The notes under the pieces: model-generated
What the model saw: only the letters and a program-made list of their open reading frames with translations
Told to the model about the DNA's origin: nothing
Database searches by the model: none
DNA from: Lachnospiraceae bacterium
Lineage (GTDB): Bacteria; Bacillota; Clostridia; Lachnospirales; Lachnospiraceae
Assembly: GCA_021205565.1 (NCBI GenBank)
Contig: JAJPXG010000007.1
Span: forward strand, 20,336 to 58,136
Direction: 5' to 3'
Length of the DNA stretch: 37,801 nucleotides
Made by a program: the position numbers and the translations under genes
In this document: positions 23,795 through 31,837 of the stretch, in pieces
Layout: the number at the start of each line of letters is the position of its first letter
Numbering within the stretch: the first letter of the stretch is position 1

Positions 23795-23920
23795 TTCTCT
23801 TTTGTATGGTTTCATCTGGAAACCGGATTGTTTTACACTCTATCATGGAGTGCAGAATTTGTCAATTGTAAAATGCATGCGAAAGTGTTCTGATCTTCAA
23901 AAAAGCGTCAGTTTTCACTC

Positions 23921-25579
23921 TCAGCTCACCCGCCCATGCTCTACCGAATACACTGTGTCCGCGATGCGCATGGTGGACTGTCGGTGGCTGACCAGCACAA
24001 TCGTCTTGTCCGCCTGCTCTTCTTTTAAGGATTTTAAAATCACCGCCTCGTTCAAGCTGTCCAGGTTGCTGGTGGGCTCGTCTAAAAGGACAAAGGGCGC
24101 GTCATGCAAGAAGGCTCTCGCAAGCCCCAGGCGCTGGCCCTCACCGCCGGAGAGGGTGTCTCCCAGTTCACCGACAAGCGTGTCATACCCCTGCGGCAGC
24201 GTCATGATAAAATCATGGACGGACGCCTTTTTACAGGCCTCCTCAATCTCCTCATCCGTAGCGTCAAGCTTCGCAATCCGCAGATTGTTGCGGATGCTGT
24301 CGTGGAAGAGATGTGTTTCCTGGGTGACGAAGCTTTCCATATCCCTCAAATTGACGGTATTTATGTTATTGACATTTGTGTCGGAAATTTTCACCTCGCC
24401 CTGGCGAACATTCCAGAAACGCATAAGGAGTTTTAACAGAGTGGATTTGCCGCTGCCGCTTTTGCCCACAATCCCGACAATCTGGTGCTGCGCAAAATCC
24501 GCGGAGACATCCTTTAAAATCACCTCATCCCCATAGGCAAATGTCACATGCTCCGCCGCCGCGCCGTTAAACCTAACCTGCTCCTTTCCGGTAATCTCCT
24601 CCGTCACCGGCGACTCGTCCAGAATATCCAGCACACGGTTTCCCGCCGCGAAGGTGTTCTGCAGGGTGCTCCCTAACGCCGCCAACGCGACAGCCGGCCC
24701 GAAGGAGGAAAAGAGCGCAATCGTGGGAATCAGCACGCCGTCAAAGCCCACCGCTCCCTGAAAATACAGGCTGCCGCTTAAAAAGAGCATGGCCAGGTCA
24801 CAGAGCAGAATCACAGTATTGGTGATCGCCGTGTTGCGGCCGGAAATGCGCTTCATTTTCTCCTCTTCTGCGGAAAGGGCGTCCGTGCGGGCGTTCATTT
24901 CGGCGAGACGCTTTTCTCCCTGGCCGTACTGAATGGTCTCCGAGAGCCCGCGCATGCCGTCCAGGACAAAACCGGACAGATCGCCGGAGAGGGTACGGAA
25001 TTTCAGTCCTGTGTCCCCACTCACTTTTGAAATGATCAGCGGAATGACAACGCCGACCATCAGATACGCCGCCAGTGCTAATAGGCCCAGCTGCCAGTGG
25101 AAGGAGCCGATAAAGAGGCACATGATAATGGTAAAGAAAAACGCGATAGCCGCCGGAGAAATCGTGTGTGCGTAGAAGACCTCCAGCAGTTCAATATCCG
25201 AGGTGATAATGTTGATTAAATCGCCCTTGTCCCTGCCCTCCAGCTTCGCCGGGCAGAGCTTTCTTAAAGCCCTAAACACCTGATCCCGGATCAGCGCCAG
25301 TAATTTAAAGGCAATGAAATGATTGCAGGCCTGCTCGCCGTAGCGCAGAACGGCTCGTAAAAGTGCGAAAATAAGCGCACAGGAAAAGACCGCTCCCACA
25401 GAGAACGGCGTGTCAAAGCCCAGAAGACACAGAACCGCGTATCCGCCGAGAATCGTGATAAAGGAGGCGCACAAATGACCGATCAACCCCATACAGATTG
25501 CCAGAATCATGTATCCGGTCAGGGGCTTCACCAGGCCGATCAGACGGCACATCACCGTAAATCCACTTCTTTTTTTCAT
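23921..25579 (-). CDS. ABC exporter subunit, CydC-like (membrane plus ATPase)
   Basis: 552 residues from the ATG at 25579. Its start overlaps the stop of the preceding gene by one base (TGATG), so translation is coupled. Six membrane segments occupy residues ~20-300; the ATPase has Walker A GKSGSGKST (about 370), signature LSGGEGQRLGLAR (about 480), Walker B FVLLDEPTSNLD and SHRQST. It pairs with the 597-residue partner encoded upstream to form a heterodimeric exporter. The organisation resembles CydDC (thiol export for cytochrome bd assembly), but no cydAB genes are present and the substrate is unknown. Confidence 0.88.
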   Translation of the reverse strand: MKKRSGFTVMCRLIGLVKPLTGYMILAICMGLIGHLCASFITILGGYAVLCLLGFDTPFSVGAVFSCALIFALLRAVLRYGEQACNHFIAFKLLALIRDQVFRALRKLCPAKLEGRDKGDLINIITSDIELLEVFYAHTISPAAIAFFFTIIMCLFIGSFHWQLGLLALAAYLMVGVVIPLIISKVSGDTGLKFRTLSGDLSGFVLDGMRGLSETIQYGQGEKRLAEMNARTDALSAEEEKMKRISGRNTAITNTVILLCDLAMLFLSGSLYFQGAVGFDGVLIPTIALFSSFGPAVALAALGSTLQNTFAAGNRVLDILDESPVTEEITGKEQVRFNGAAAEHVTFAYGDEVILKDVSADFAQHQIVGIVGKSGSGKSTLLKLLMRFWNVRQGEVKISDTNVNNINTVNLRDMESFVTQETHLFHDSIRNNLRIAKLDATDEEIEEACKKASVHDFIMTLPQGYDTLVGELGDTLSGGEGQRLGLARAFLHDAPFVLLDEPTSNLDSLNEAVILKSLKEEQADKTIVLVSHRQSTMRIADTVYSVEHGRVS

Positions 25580-27372
25580 CACGCATTCGCCTCCTTTCCG
25601 AAGTTTTCCAGGCTCTGCTGGGCGTTCCAGAGTGAACGGTAAACGCCGTTTTGTTTCAGCAGCTCCTCATGTGTGCCGCTCTCCGCCACAGACCCGCTCT
25701 CCATCACATAGATGCAGTCCGAAGCCGTCACATTCGCCAGGCGGTGTGAAATGAGAATGACCGTCTTTCTGCCCTCCAGGGCGTGAATCTGGGCCATGAT
25801 TTCATTTTCACTCTCCACATCAATGTTGGAGGTGGCTTCATCGAAAATATAGACCGGACTGTCATGGAGTAAGGCTCTCGCGAGTGCCAGTCGCTGCCGC
25901 TGGCCCCCGGAAAAATTATTTCCCTGTTCGGTCAACAATGTGTCCAGACCGTTCTCCGCGCGCAGGAAGTCCGCCAGATTCACCTGTTCCAATATCTGCC
26001 ATAAGTCCCCATCCGAAGCGTCCGGCCTACCCATCAGAAGGTTGTCGCGGACCGTTCCCTTGAACAGGTAGCTGTGATGGCTGACATAAGTGATATTCTG
26101 AAATAAGCTCGTCTCGTTGATTTCCTTTAACTCCGCATCCCCAATGGTCACACTGCCCTGATAGCCGCGGTTTCGGCCCATCAGAATAGAAGCCACGGTC
26201 GATTTGCCGCAGCCAGACTCGCCTACAATAGAAACGAAACTGCCCCGCGGGATTGTCAGATCGACGCCATGCAGAACCTCGCGAGCGTTTTCTTCCGCGT
26301 TTCCATCCTGTTTTTCACCGGTGCTTTCTTTCTCTTTATTATCAGAGCTTCCATAGGAAAAGGATAAATTGCGGAATACCAGGGGACCTTCCTTCGGGCA
26401 GTCTGTTCTCTTTTGCTCCGGCTCCGGCAGATCCAGCAGCCTGAAAATCTTGTCGCTGGCAGCCATGCCGTTCATCGCCACATGGAAATAAGAACCCAGC
26501 TGCCGCATGGGAATGAAAAAATCCGCGGAAAGCAGGATGATCAGAAGGCAGCCAGCCAGCGTTACATGCCCCGCCTGATACTGCGTCACCGCCATGATCA
26601 GGCCCAGCGCCGCGCCGCCGTAAGCGATGAAGTCCATGATGGTGATGGAGTTTAACTGCATGGTCAGGACCTTCATGGTGATTTTGCGGAATTTCTCCGC
26701 CTCCTCGTTCATTTCCTCCTGCTTGAAATCGTCTGCCTGGTAGATTTTTAAGGTGGTCAGCCCCTGCAGATTTTCTAAAAAAACGTCTCCCAGCGCCGTG
26801 TACTGACCCCAATATTTGCTGAGCAGCTTTTTCGCCCAGGTCTGGACCAGAGCGATGGCGATGGGGATGAGCGGCACGCAGACGAGCAGTACCACCGCAG
26901 CCGGCACATTGATAAAGCACAGGTAAATAAAAAGCGTAAAGGGCGCCAGCATCGCGTAGAAAAACTGCGGCAGATACGCGCCGAAATAAGTCTCCAGCTG
27001 GTCTACGCCCTCCACGGAAACCTGGACAATCTCCGAGGTCGCCGTCTGCTCGTTATAGGACGCGCCCAGGCGCAAAAGCTTTTCATAGATTTTCGCCCGC
27101 AGCGTTTTTTTAACAGCCTTCGAGGAAAGAAAGCTCATGCGGGAGGCGCCGATGGCGCAGATATAACGGACGATCACAGCCGCCAGGGCAATGGTCAATG
27201 TCCGGAACAAGGCGGCCTGATTGGCCGTCCCGCCGAACAGATTGGCCAAAAAGGCGGTAATGCCGGTCATCATGGCAATGTTGGCCACCAGGGCGAACCA
27301 CTGGAAGACCACATTGCCGATGATGTATTTCATGCTGCCGCTGACGACGGCAGTCAGACGTTTGTCGATCAC
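25579..27372 (-). CDS. ABC exporter subunit, CydD-like (membrane plus ATPase)
   Basis: 597 residues starting at GTG (GGAGGTG 5 bases upstream). Six membrane segments (about 15-310), then an ATPase with Walker A GESGCGKST (about 387), signature FSGGQRQRLALAR (about 490), Walker B VYIFDEATSNID and ISHRLANV. A charged Lys/Glu-rich insertion (around residues 340-360) precedes Walker A. It lies 12 bp after the DUF454 gene and is coupled to the CydC-like gene. The ATPase motifs of both partners look intact, so both sites may be active. Confidence 0.88.
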   Translation of the reverse strand: MIDKRLTAVVSGSMKYIIGNVVFQWFALVANIAMMTGITAFLANLFGGTANQAALFRTLTIALAAVIVRYICAIGASRMSFLSSKAVKKTLRAKIYEKLLRLGASYNEQTATSEIVQVSVEGVDQLETYFGAYLPQFFYAMLAPFTLFIYLCFINVPAAVVLLVCVPLIPIAIALVQTWAKKLLSKYWGQYTALGDVFLENLQGLTTLKIYQADDFKQEEMNEEAEKFRKITMKVLTMQLNSITIMDFIAYGGAALGLIMAVTQYQAGHVTLAGCLLIILLSADFFIPMRQLGSYFHVAMNGMAASDKIFRLLDLPEPEQKRTDCPKEGPLVFRNLSFSYGSSDNKEKESTGEKQDGNAEENAREVLHGVDLTIPRGSFVSIVGESGCGKSTVASILMGRNRGYQGSVTIGDAELKEINETSLFQNITYVSHHSYLFKGTVRDNLLMGRPDASDGDLWQILEQVNLADFLRAENGLDTLLTEQGNNFSGGQRQRLALARALLHDSPVYIFDEATSNIDVESENEIMAQIHALEGRKTVILISHRLANVTASDCIYVMESGSVAESGTHEELLKQNGVYRSLWNAQQSLENFGKEANA

Positions 27373-27384
27373 GATATCACCTCC

Positions 27385-27774
27385 CTACACCGTCTCCGCC
27401 TGCGGTGGAATCGTCTTCACCCGCACAAAGAAATACAGCAGGTGACACACCCATACCACCGCCAGCACTGCGCGCCCCACCGGCACACTGGACATCATGG
27501 CAAAGCCGATAGCCATAATCACCGTCACAGTAATGACAATGCGCAGCTTGGTCTTCATGGTCATGCCCTCGCCCTTCACAAAGGTCTCCAGATTATTTTT
27601 GTACAGCTTTGTGCCTTTGAACCAGTTGCTGAGCTTCTCCGAGCTTTTTCCAAAACAGAATGCCGCCAGCATCAAAAAGGGCACCGTCGGCAGAATAGGT
27701 AACACCGTGCCTACAGCACCCAGACCAAGCGCCAGGAAGCCCAGCGCCATGTAGACGAATTTTTTAACTTTCAT
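27385..27774 (-). CDS. DUF454 (YbaN-like) small membrane protein
   Basis: 129 residues from the ATG at 27774 (GGAG 8 bases upstream), preferred over an earlier in-frame ATG at 27813 that overlaps the operator. Two N-terminal hydrophobic segments with the family motif LGAVGTVLPILPTVPFLMLAAFCF, then a KLYKNNLETF segment, then two further membrane helices (about 80-120). The function is unknown. DUF454 proteins in other bacteria are found near heme or respiratory genes; here it leads an operon with a CydDC-like exporter, which suggests a joint role. Confidence 0.85.
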   Translation of the reverse strand: MKVKKFVYMALGFLALGLGAVGTVLPILPTVPFLMLAAFCFGKSSEKLSNWFKGTKLYKNNLETFVKGEGMTMKTKLRIVITVTVIMAIGFAMMSSVPVGRAVLAVVWVCHLLYFFVRVKTIPPQAETV

Positions 27775-27799
27775 AATGAACTCTCCGTTTCTTTTTAGG

Positions 27800-27819
27800 G
27801 TTAGTTCCGTCAAACTAAC
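27800..27819. promoter_or_regulatory. palindromic operator of the DUF454-ABC operon
   Basis: GTTAGTT (27800-27806) and AACTAAC (27813-27819) are exact complements around a 6-base spacer. The site lies just downstream of the predicted transcription start (near 27823 on the minus strand), a repressor position. The GTTAG/CTAAC half-sites are reminiscent of DtxR-type metal-regulator sites, a weak inference. Confidence 0.6.
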
Positions 27820-27829
27820 TTTTATTCTT

Positions 27830-27858
27830 ATGTTATCTCAGAGAGTTCTTTTTGTCAA
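27830..27858 (-). promoter_or_regulatory. promoter of the DUF454-ABC operon
   Basis: On the minus strand TTGACA (27853-27858), 17 bases, and TAACAT (27830-27835), directly upstream of the palindromic operator. Confidence 0.8.
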
Positions 27859-27870
27859 GAGCAAAGAAAC

Positions 27871-27897
27871 AGCACCTCAGCTCAAAAGTGAGGTGCT
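27871..27897. terminator. hairpin terminator after the M56 gene, twin of the one at 23530-23556
   Basis: AGCACCTCA (27871-27879) pairs with TGAGGTGCT (27889-27897). The 27 bases are the exact reverse complement of 23530-23556. For the M56 gene (minus strand) it is followed by GTTTCTTT. On the plus strand the bases before it (AAAGAAACAG) resemble the AAGAAATAG end of the toxin-like gene, so it may be a remnant of a second toxin locus in opposite orientation. Confidence 0.7.
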
Positions 27898-27914
27898 ATC
27901 TGAAAGAAAAATTT

Positions 27915-30900
27915 TTACTCCGCAAACACCACCGACTGCGCGATCGCAACCGCCTCCTCCTTCGTAAACTGATTCTGTGCAAGCCCCAGGCAATAGCCTG
28001 TGGCCGCTCCCACACCGTCATCCACAAAGACGATATACCAGTATTCTGAAACTGTGTCGATCTTGTCTAAATCCACACCATTTTCCTCCAGCGCGGCCTG
28101 CCCTGCTGCGATGTACATATCATACTCCACTTCCACAAGATACGCGGTTTTTGAGGTGCCGTCCAGCATTTCCACATATTCAGAACTCATATGATTTTCC
28201 CGCGGAAATGTTCCGGGTACCAAAGTATCTCCCTCCCAGGACCAGAAGCCCTCGCCAATCACTGCGAAAAAGCCAGAATAATATTGCCATTCCGCAACGA
28301 GGGTGTACGCTTCGTATCCCTCCTGCAGCGCATAGGCAACAGGTTTCATCAGTACGCCGCCGCTCAGCGCGGCGCCGCTGTCGGAAAAATAACCGATCGT
28401 CGAGTCCCAGGCACCCAAAGTATATCCATCCGGCAAATCAACAGACAAGAGGAACCTCTCCAGCGTCCAGGCGCTTTTATCCGCCGTTCCCTGAAGATAG
28501 GTCTCAAAGTCCTCTGCTGCAGCGATATAATCGGCGCTTCCCTCCTTTGTGTAATACAGGGCAAAATTGTCCTCCGTACCCGCGTCATCCGTAAGATACA
28601 GCATATCCAGGGAGTTATCGCTCTTATAATAGCTGGCGCGGAAGGTATAGGCCACACCCTCATATTCCAGTGCAAAGGTGTACCAGTAATTGGCTATCTG
28701 GACGGTCCCCGCTCCGCCGTCATGCTCCAGCGCGGCATTTGCACAATTAAAATAGTCAAACTCCGTCAGCGCGCTGTAGCCGCCGCTCACCAGCTTAAAC
28801 AGCGTCTCCATGGTCAATGCCTCCCCGTCTGCTTTGGCCAGGGCCTGCTCCAGAGCCGCCTTCTGCACCTGCTCCGCTTCATCATCCGTATCTGTCATCG
28901 TTCGGATGGTCAGCAGATCCAGCGGCTGTTCCTCCGCCGACTGTGTATCCTCCAAAGCCGCTTTCTCCTGGTTTCCGGCTTCCTTTGCGGCGCTTTCCAG
29001 TTCTTCCTGTGAAACGCTCACCTGTGTCAGAAGCTCCTCCTTCGTCACAAAGGGAATATCATACAATGTGTCCCATTCGCCCTCATTCAGCTCTCTTTCC
29101 TCCGTGAGCAGTTTCCCGCTCTCTTCCTCCAGCGTGTAAATCGTATAGGTTCCTGTGTTCCATTCCACATAAATTCCTTCCGCGTTATATCCCAGCGGAT
29201 AAGCCGTCCCCATGGAATAAATATACATCTCCGTACCGGGGAAATAAACCTGTGCGCCAATCGTGCCATGCTCGCTTCCTCTTGCCCAGGAGGTATCGTA
29301 GGTACCGTTTGCCACCAGCAGAATGCTGTACCCGTGAATTGTGAGAATCTGGCAGTAATCCTCCTCATCCAGCTCACGCAGGATATCCGCAAACTGCAGA
29401 ACCATCTCTGCCGTATGCGCCAGCGGATCGTCCTCTGTATCCTCATCATCCGCGGTTTCAGATAACTCAGTCTGTGTCAGAAATCCGCCTTCTTCCGTCC
29501 ACAGCTCCTTACGCATGACAAAGGAAATCTCCGCAAGCGCCGCCAGCTCTTCCTCAGACAGAACCACCTCCTGCTCAAACACATCGTCCTCCACTTCCAC
29601 ATATGCACTCTGTACTTCCTCCGCTGTCAGCTCGCCGCTGTCCGCGTCCAGACTGTATTTCGTGACGCTCCCGTCCCTCTGAGGCAGATAAATGCTCTCC
29701 CCGTCATATTGCAGAATGCAGGAGGTGCTCTCAGCGGACAGCCGCTGCTCCTCCAGCGGAAAATATACCGTCGCGTCACAGGTGCCATGCTCCACAGAGC
29801 CGGTATCATATACGCCATTTTCAGCCACCAGCAGCACCTGATAACCGCTCATATTCACAATCTGACAATAGGTTTCCTCATTCAGGCCGCCTAAAATCTC
29901 TGCAAGCCTTTTCTCATCCGCATTATCATTCGCACTGGAAGCCACGGCTGCGTCTTCCTCCTGTGTGGAAGGCCGCACCAACAGGCCCACTGCCAGCAGT
30001 ACAAGCGCCAGCACCGCCGCGACAGTGATGATGACGCCGCGCTTCTGAAACTGCAGCACATGCTTCACACGCGCCTTTAAACCCGACTCGCCGAAGGTCA
30101 GAGAAGTCAGCACATAATGATTCTGCAGGGCGCCGTATTTTAACAGACTGCCCGCGTAGGCTTTCCGGATATCTGTATCCGCGTGCAGCAGCACCGCCTC
30201 ATCGCAGGAAAGCTCCATGTCCACGCCGAAGCAGTGAAACGCCGCCCAGACCAGCGGATTATACCAATATGCAATACTAATACTCAACACGACCGCTTTC
30301 AGAATATGGTCTCTGCGCTTGCGGTGATACATCTCATGCCGGAGAATATAGTCCTTTTCTTCCTCCTTTAAATGCTCCGGCAGATAAATTGTCGGATGAA
30401 GAAAGCCGAAGAGCAAAGGTGTCTCCAGACCCTCCAGGCTGACAACGTGCTTCTCCTCATTCACTCCGGTTTGCTTCAGCGATTCCAGACGGCGGCGTGT
30501 TTTCTGATACTGTACGCCCTCCATCGCAAACAGAATCAGCATGACTGAAATCCAGACAACCAGCAGGCAACGAACCAATATAGTCTCCCCGCCGAACGCG
30601 GAAGCCACGCGATTCCATATCCGCTCCAACATAGCCGAAATGCCAGCCTTTCCGAAAAATCCCGCTGCATCGGATGCCGCACCGGATTCTGCACCCAGGT
30701 CTGCCTCCAGCGTCACATCGACCACCTCGTCTACCGCACCGTTTCGCAGATTGTAATAGTCCGCTCCGGAGAGACTGCTGTAGTAGTCCGTACCTGCTCC
30801 ATTCTGCGCTGTAATATCGTCCGCCAGCGCATTTCCGGAATCTGCATCGTATATCGGTTCGGCGTCCTGTGCCAGCCCCACCTGATACAGCTGCTTCGGA

Positions 30901-31085
30901 ATAAGGCTAAAGCTTCCCGTCAGCATCGTCGGCACCGCCAGATTTAAAAAAACAATGATCCACAGTGCATAACAATACCGGCTGCCCGCCTTCCGTAGCA
31001 AAAGCCGCACCGCGAAAGCCAGCAGAATACCGTAAATCCCGATGAGATTCATTTGCAGTAATTGATTCAATATCACAGTTCCCAT
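27915..31085 (-). CDS. BlaR1/MecR1-like M56 membrane metalloprotease with very long ectodomain
   Basis: 1056 residues from the ATG at 31085; an ATG six codons earlier overlaps the ribosome site AAGGGG. The N-terminal part has membrane helices and a zinc protease site HEMYH (about residue 249) with DMELSCDEAVL after it, as in BlaR1/MecR1 sensors that cleave their BlaI/MecI repressor. A further membrane helix (about 345-370) leads to ~690 extracellular residues. These contain two tandem homologous units (about 390-545 and 560-705), each with a DEExYCQI or NEETYCQI start, a YDT and EHGT segment and a YFP motif, plus two further unassigned domains. No penicillin-binding sensor domain is recognisable, so the signal is unknown. 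blaI is 136 bp upstream. Confidence 0.85.
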   Translation of the reverse strand: MGTVILNQLLQMNLIGIYGILLAFAVRLLLRKAGSRYCYALWIIVFLNLAVPTMLTGSFSLIPKQLYQVGLAQDAEPIYDADSGNALADDITAQNGAGTDYYSSLSGADYYNLRNGAVDEVVDVTLEADLGAESGAASDAAGFFGKAGISAMLERIWNRVASAFGGETILVRCLLVVWISVMLILFAMEGVQYQKTRRRLESLKQTGVNEEKHVVSLEGLETPLLFGFLHPTIYLPEHLKEEEKDYILRHEMYHRKRRDHILKAVVLSISIAYWYNPLVWAAFHCFGVDMELSCDEAVLLHADTDIRKAYAGSLLKYGALQNHYVLTSLTFGESGLKARVKHVLQFQKRGVIITVAAVLALVLLAVGLLVRPSTQEEDAAVASSANDNADEKRLAEILGGLNEETYCQIVNMSGYQVLLVAENGVYDTGSVEHGTCDATVYFPLEEQRLSAESTSCILQYDGESIYLPQRDGSVTKYSLDADSGELTAEEVQSAYVEVEDDVFEQEVVLSEEELAALAEISFVMRKELWTEEGGFLTQTELSETADDEDTEDDPLAHTAEMVLQFADILRELDEEDYCQILTIHGYSILLVANGTYDTSWARGSEHGTIGAQVYFPGTEMYIYSMGTAYPLGYNAEGIYVEWNTGTYTIYTLEEESGKLLTEERELNEGEWDTLYDIPFVTKEELLTQVSVSQEELESAAKEAGNQEKAALEDTQSAEEQPLDLLTIRTMTDTDDEAEQVQKAALEQALAKADGEALTMETLFKLVSGGYSALTEFDYFNCANAALEHDGGAGTVQIANYWYTFALEYEGVAYTFRASYYKSDNSLDMLYLTDDAGTEDNFALYYTKEGSADYIAAAEDFETYLQGTADKSAWTLERFLLSVDLPDGYTLGAWDSTIGYFSDSGAALSGGVLMKPVAYALQEGYEAYTLVAEWQYYSGFFAVIGEGFWSWEGDTLVPGTFPRENHMSSEYVEMLDGTSKTAYLVEVEYDMYIAAGQAALEENGVDLDKIDTVSEYWYIVFVDDGVGAATGYCLGLAQNQFTKEEAVAIAQSVVFAE

Positions 31086-31221
31086 ATTTCTTTTCCCCTT
31101 CACACCAGGCCCTGTTCATCCCCGTTTACACCGGACTTTTGCCTCGCTTTTTACATAAGCCCTGCCCAGTCTTCTTTGCATCGGATCCGTCGCCCCTGCT
31201 TTTTGAGCCTTCCGCTGTTTC

Positions 31222-31587
31222 CTACTCCGTTTCCTTGTACTCCGCAATCATCCGCTCCAGCTCCTCGACCTCCGCTTTGGAAATCTTCTTTTTACGGATA
31301 AAGGCCGCCACAAAGTTGGGCAGAGACCCCTCATAATTCTGATCCAGGTAGGCTTCGCCTAAAAGTCTCGTGTACTCATCTGAACTGATTTTACTGCTGA
31401 CGATGCTGTTCTCATTCCGGAAAAGATCGTTCGTACAAAGCTTTTTTAACACCGTGTAGGTGGTGGACTTTTTCCAGTTCATATGCTCTAAGGCCAGCTG
31501 CACTAACTGTCCGCTTCCTAACGGCTCGTTCGCCCAGATTAAATCCGCCAGCTGCTTCTCCGCCTCTGTCATTCTGTAAACTACCAT
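31222..31587 (-). CDS. blaI: BlaI/MecI-family transcriptional repressor
   Basis: 121 residues. The winged-helix core shows MTEAEKQLADLIWANEPLGSG, then NWKKSTTYTVLKKLCTNDLF, and a C-terminal dimerisation helix pair (FVAAFIRKKKISKAEVEELERMI). It represses its own operon and is normally cleaved by the partner M56 protease. GGAG is 6 bases before the ATG. A palindrome covering the -10 element upstream is the obvious operator. Bases 31104-31221, between it and the M56 gene, hold nothing recognisable. Confidence 0.9.
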   Translation of the reverse strand: MVVYRMTEAEKQLADLIWANEPLGSGQLVQLALEHMNWKKSTTYTVLKKLCTNDLFRNENSIVSSKISSDEYTRLLGEAYLDQNYEGSLPNFVAAFIRKKKISKAEVEELERMIAEYKETE

Positions 31588-31634
31588 TTTGCTCTCCGTT
31601 TCTTTCTGCCGCTTTTGATCTGCGGTCTATTATT

Positions 31635-31673
31635 TATAGACTATAGTCTATACTTTTTAGACCTTTCTGTCAA
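31635..31673 (-). promoter_or_regulatory. promoter and operator of the BlaI-M56 operon
   Basis: On the minus strand TTGACA (31668-31673), 17 bases, and TAGACT (31645-31650). An 18-bp perfect palindrome, TATAGACTATAGTCTATA (31635-31652), covers the -10 element, so bound repressor would block RNA polymerase. Confidence 0.8.
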
Positions 31674-31735
31674 CCCATTTTCCCGAAATTCCTTATAATG
31701 ATTGCCAATGTATTCCATTTTCCTGATTTCACGCC

Positions 31736-31773
31736 CAAAAAAATCCGTCACCCCTTCAGATGACGGATTTTTC
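31736..31773. terminator. bidirectional terminator after the MATE gene
   Basis: AAATCCGTCA (31741-31750) pairs exactly with TGACGGATTT (31761-31770), with A and T runs on both outer sides. It separates the MATE locus from the BlaI operon. Confidence 0.82.
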
Positions 31774-31837
31774 TAATCTCTTGTGCGCGGCCGCGCCTGC
31801 ATGAACGCAGGGACAATCCTCATAACACAAGGTCAGT

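Noticed and set aside
23837-23865. TTGACA-17-TAGAGT promoter-like pair on the minus strand inside the region after the ABC operon
   Set aside because: Any transcript would stop at the strong terminator about 50 bases later, so it cannot drive the toxin-like gene. It is probably fortuitous.
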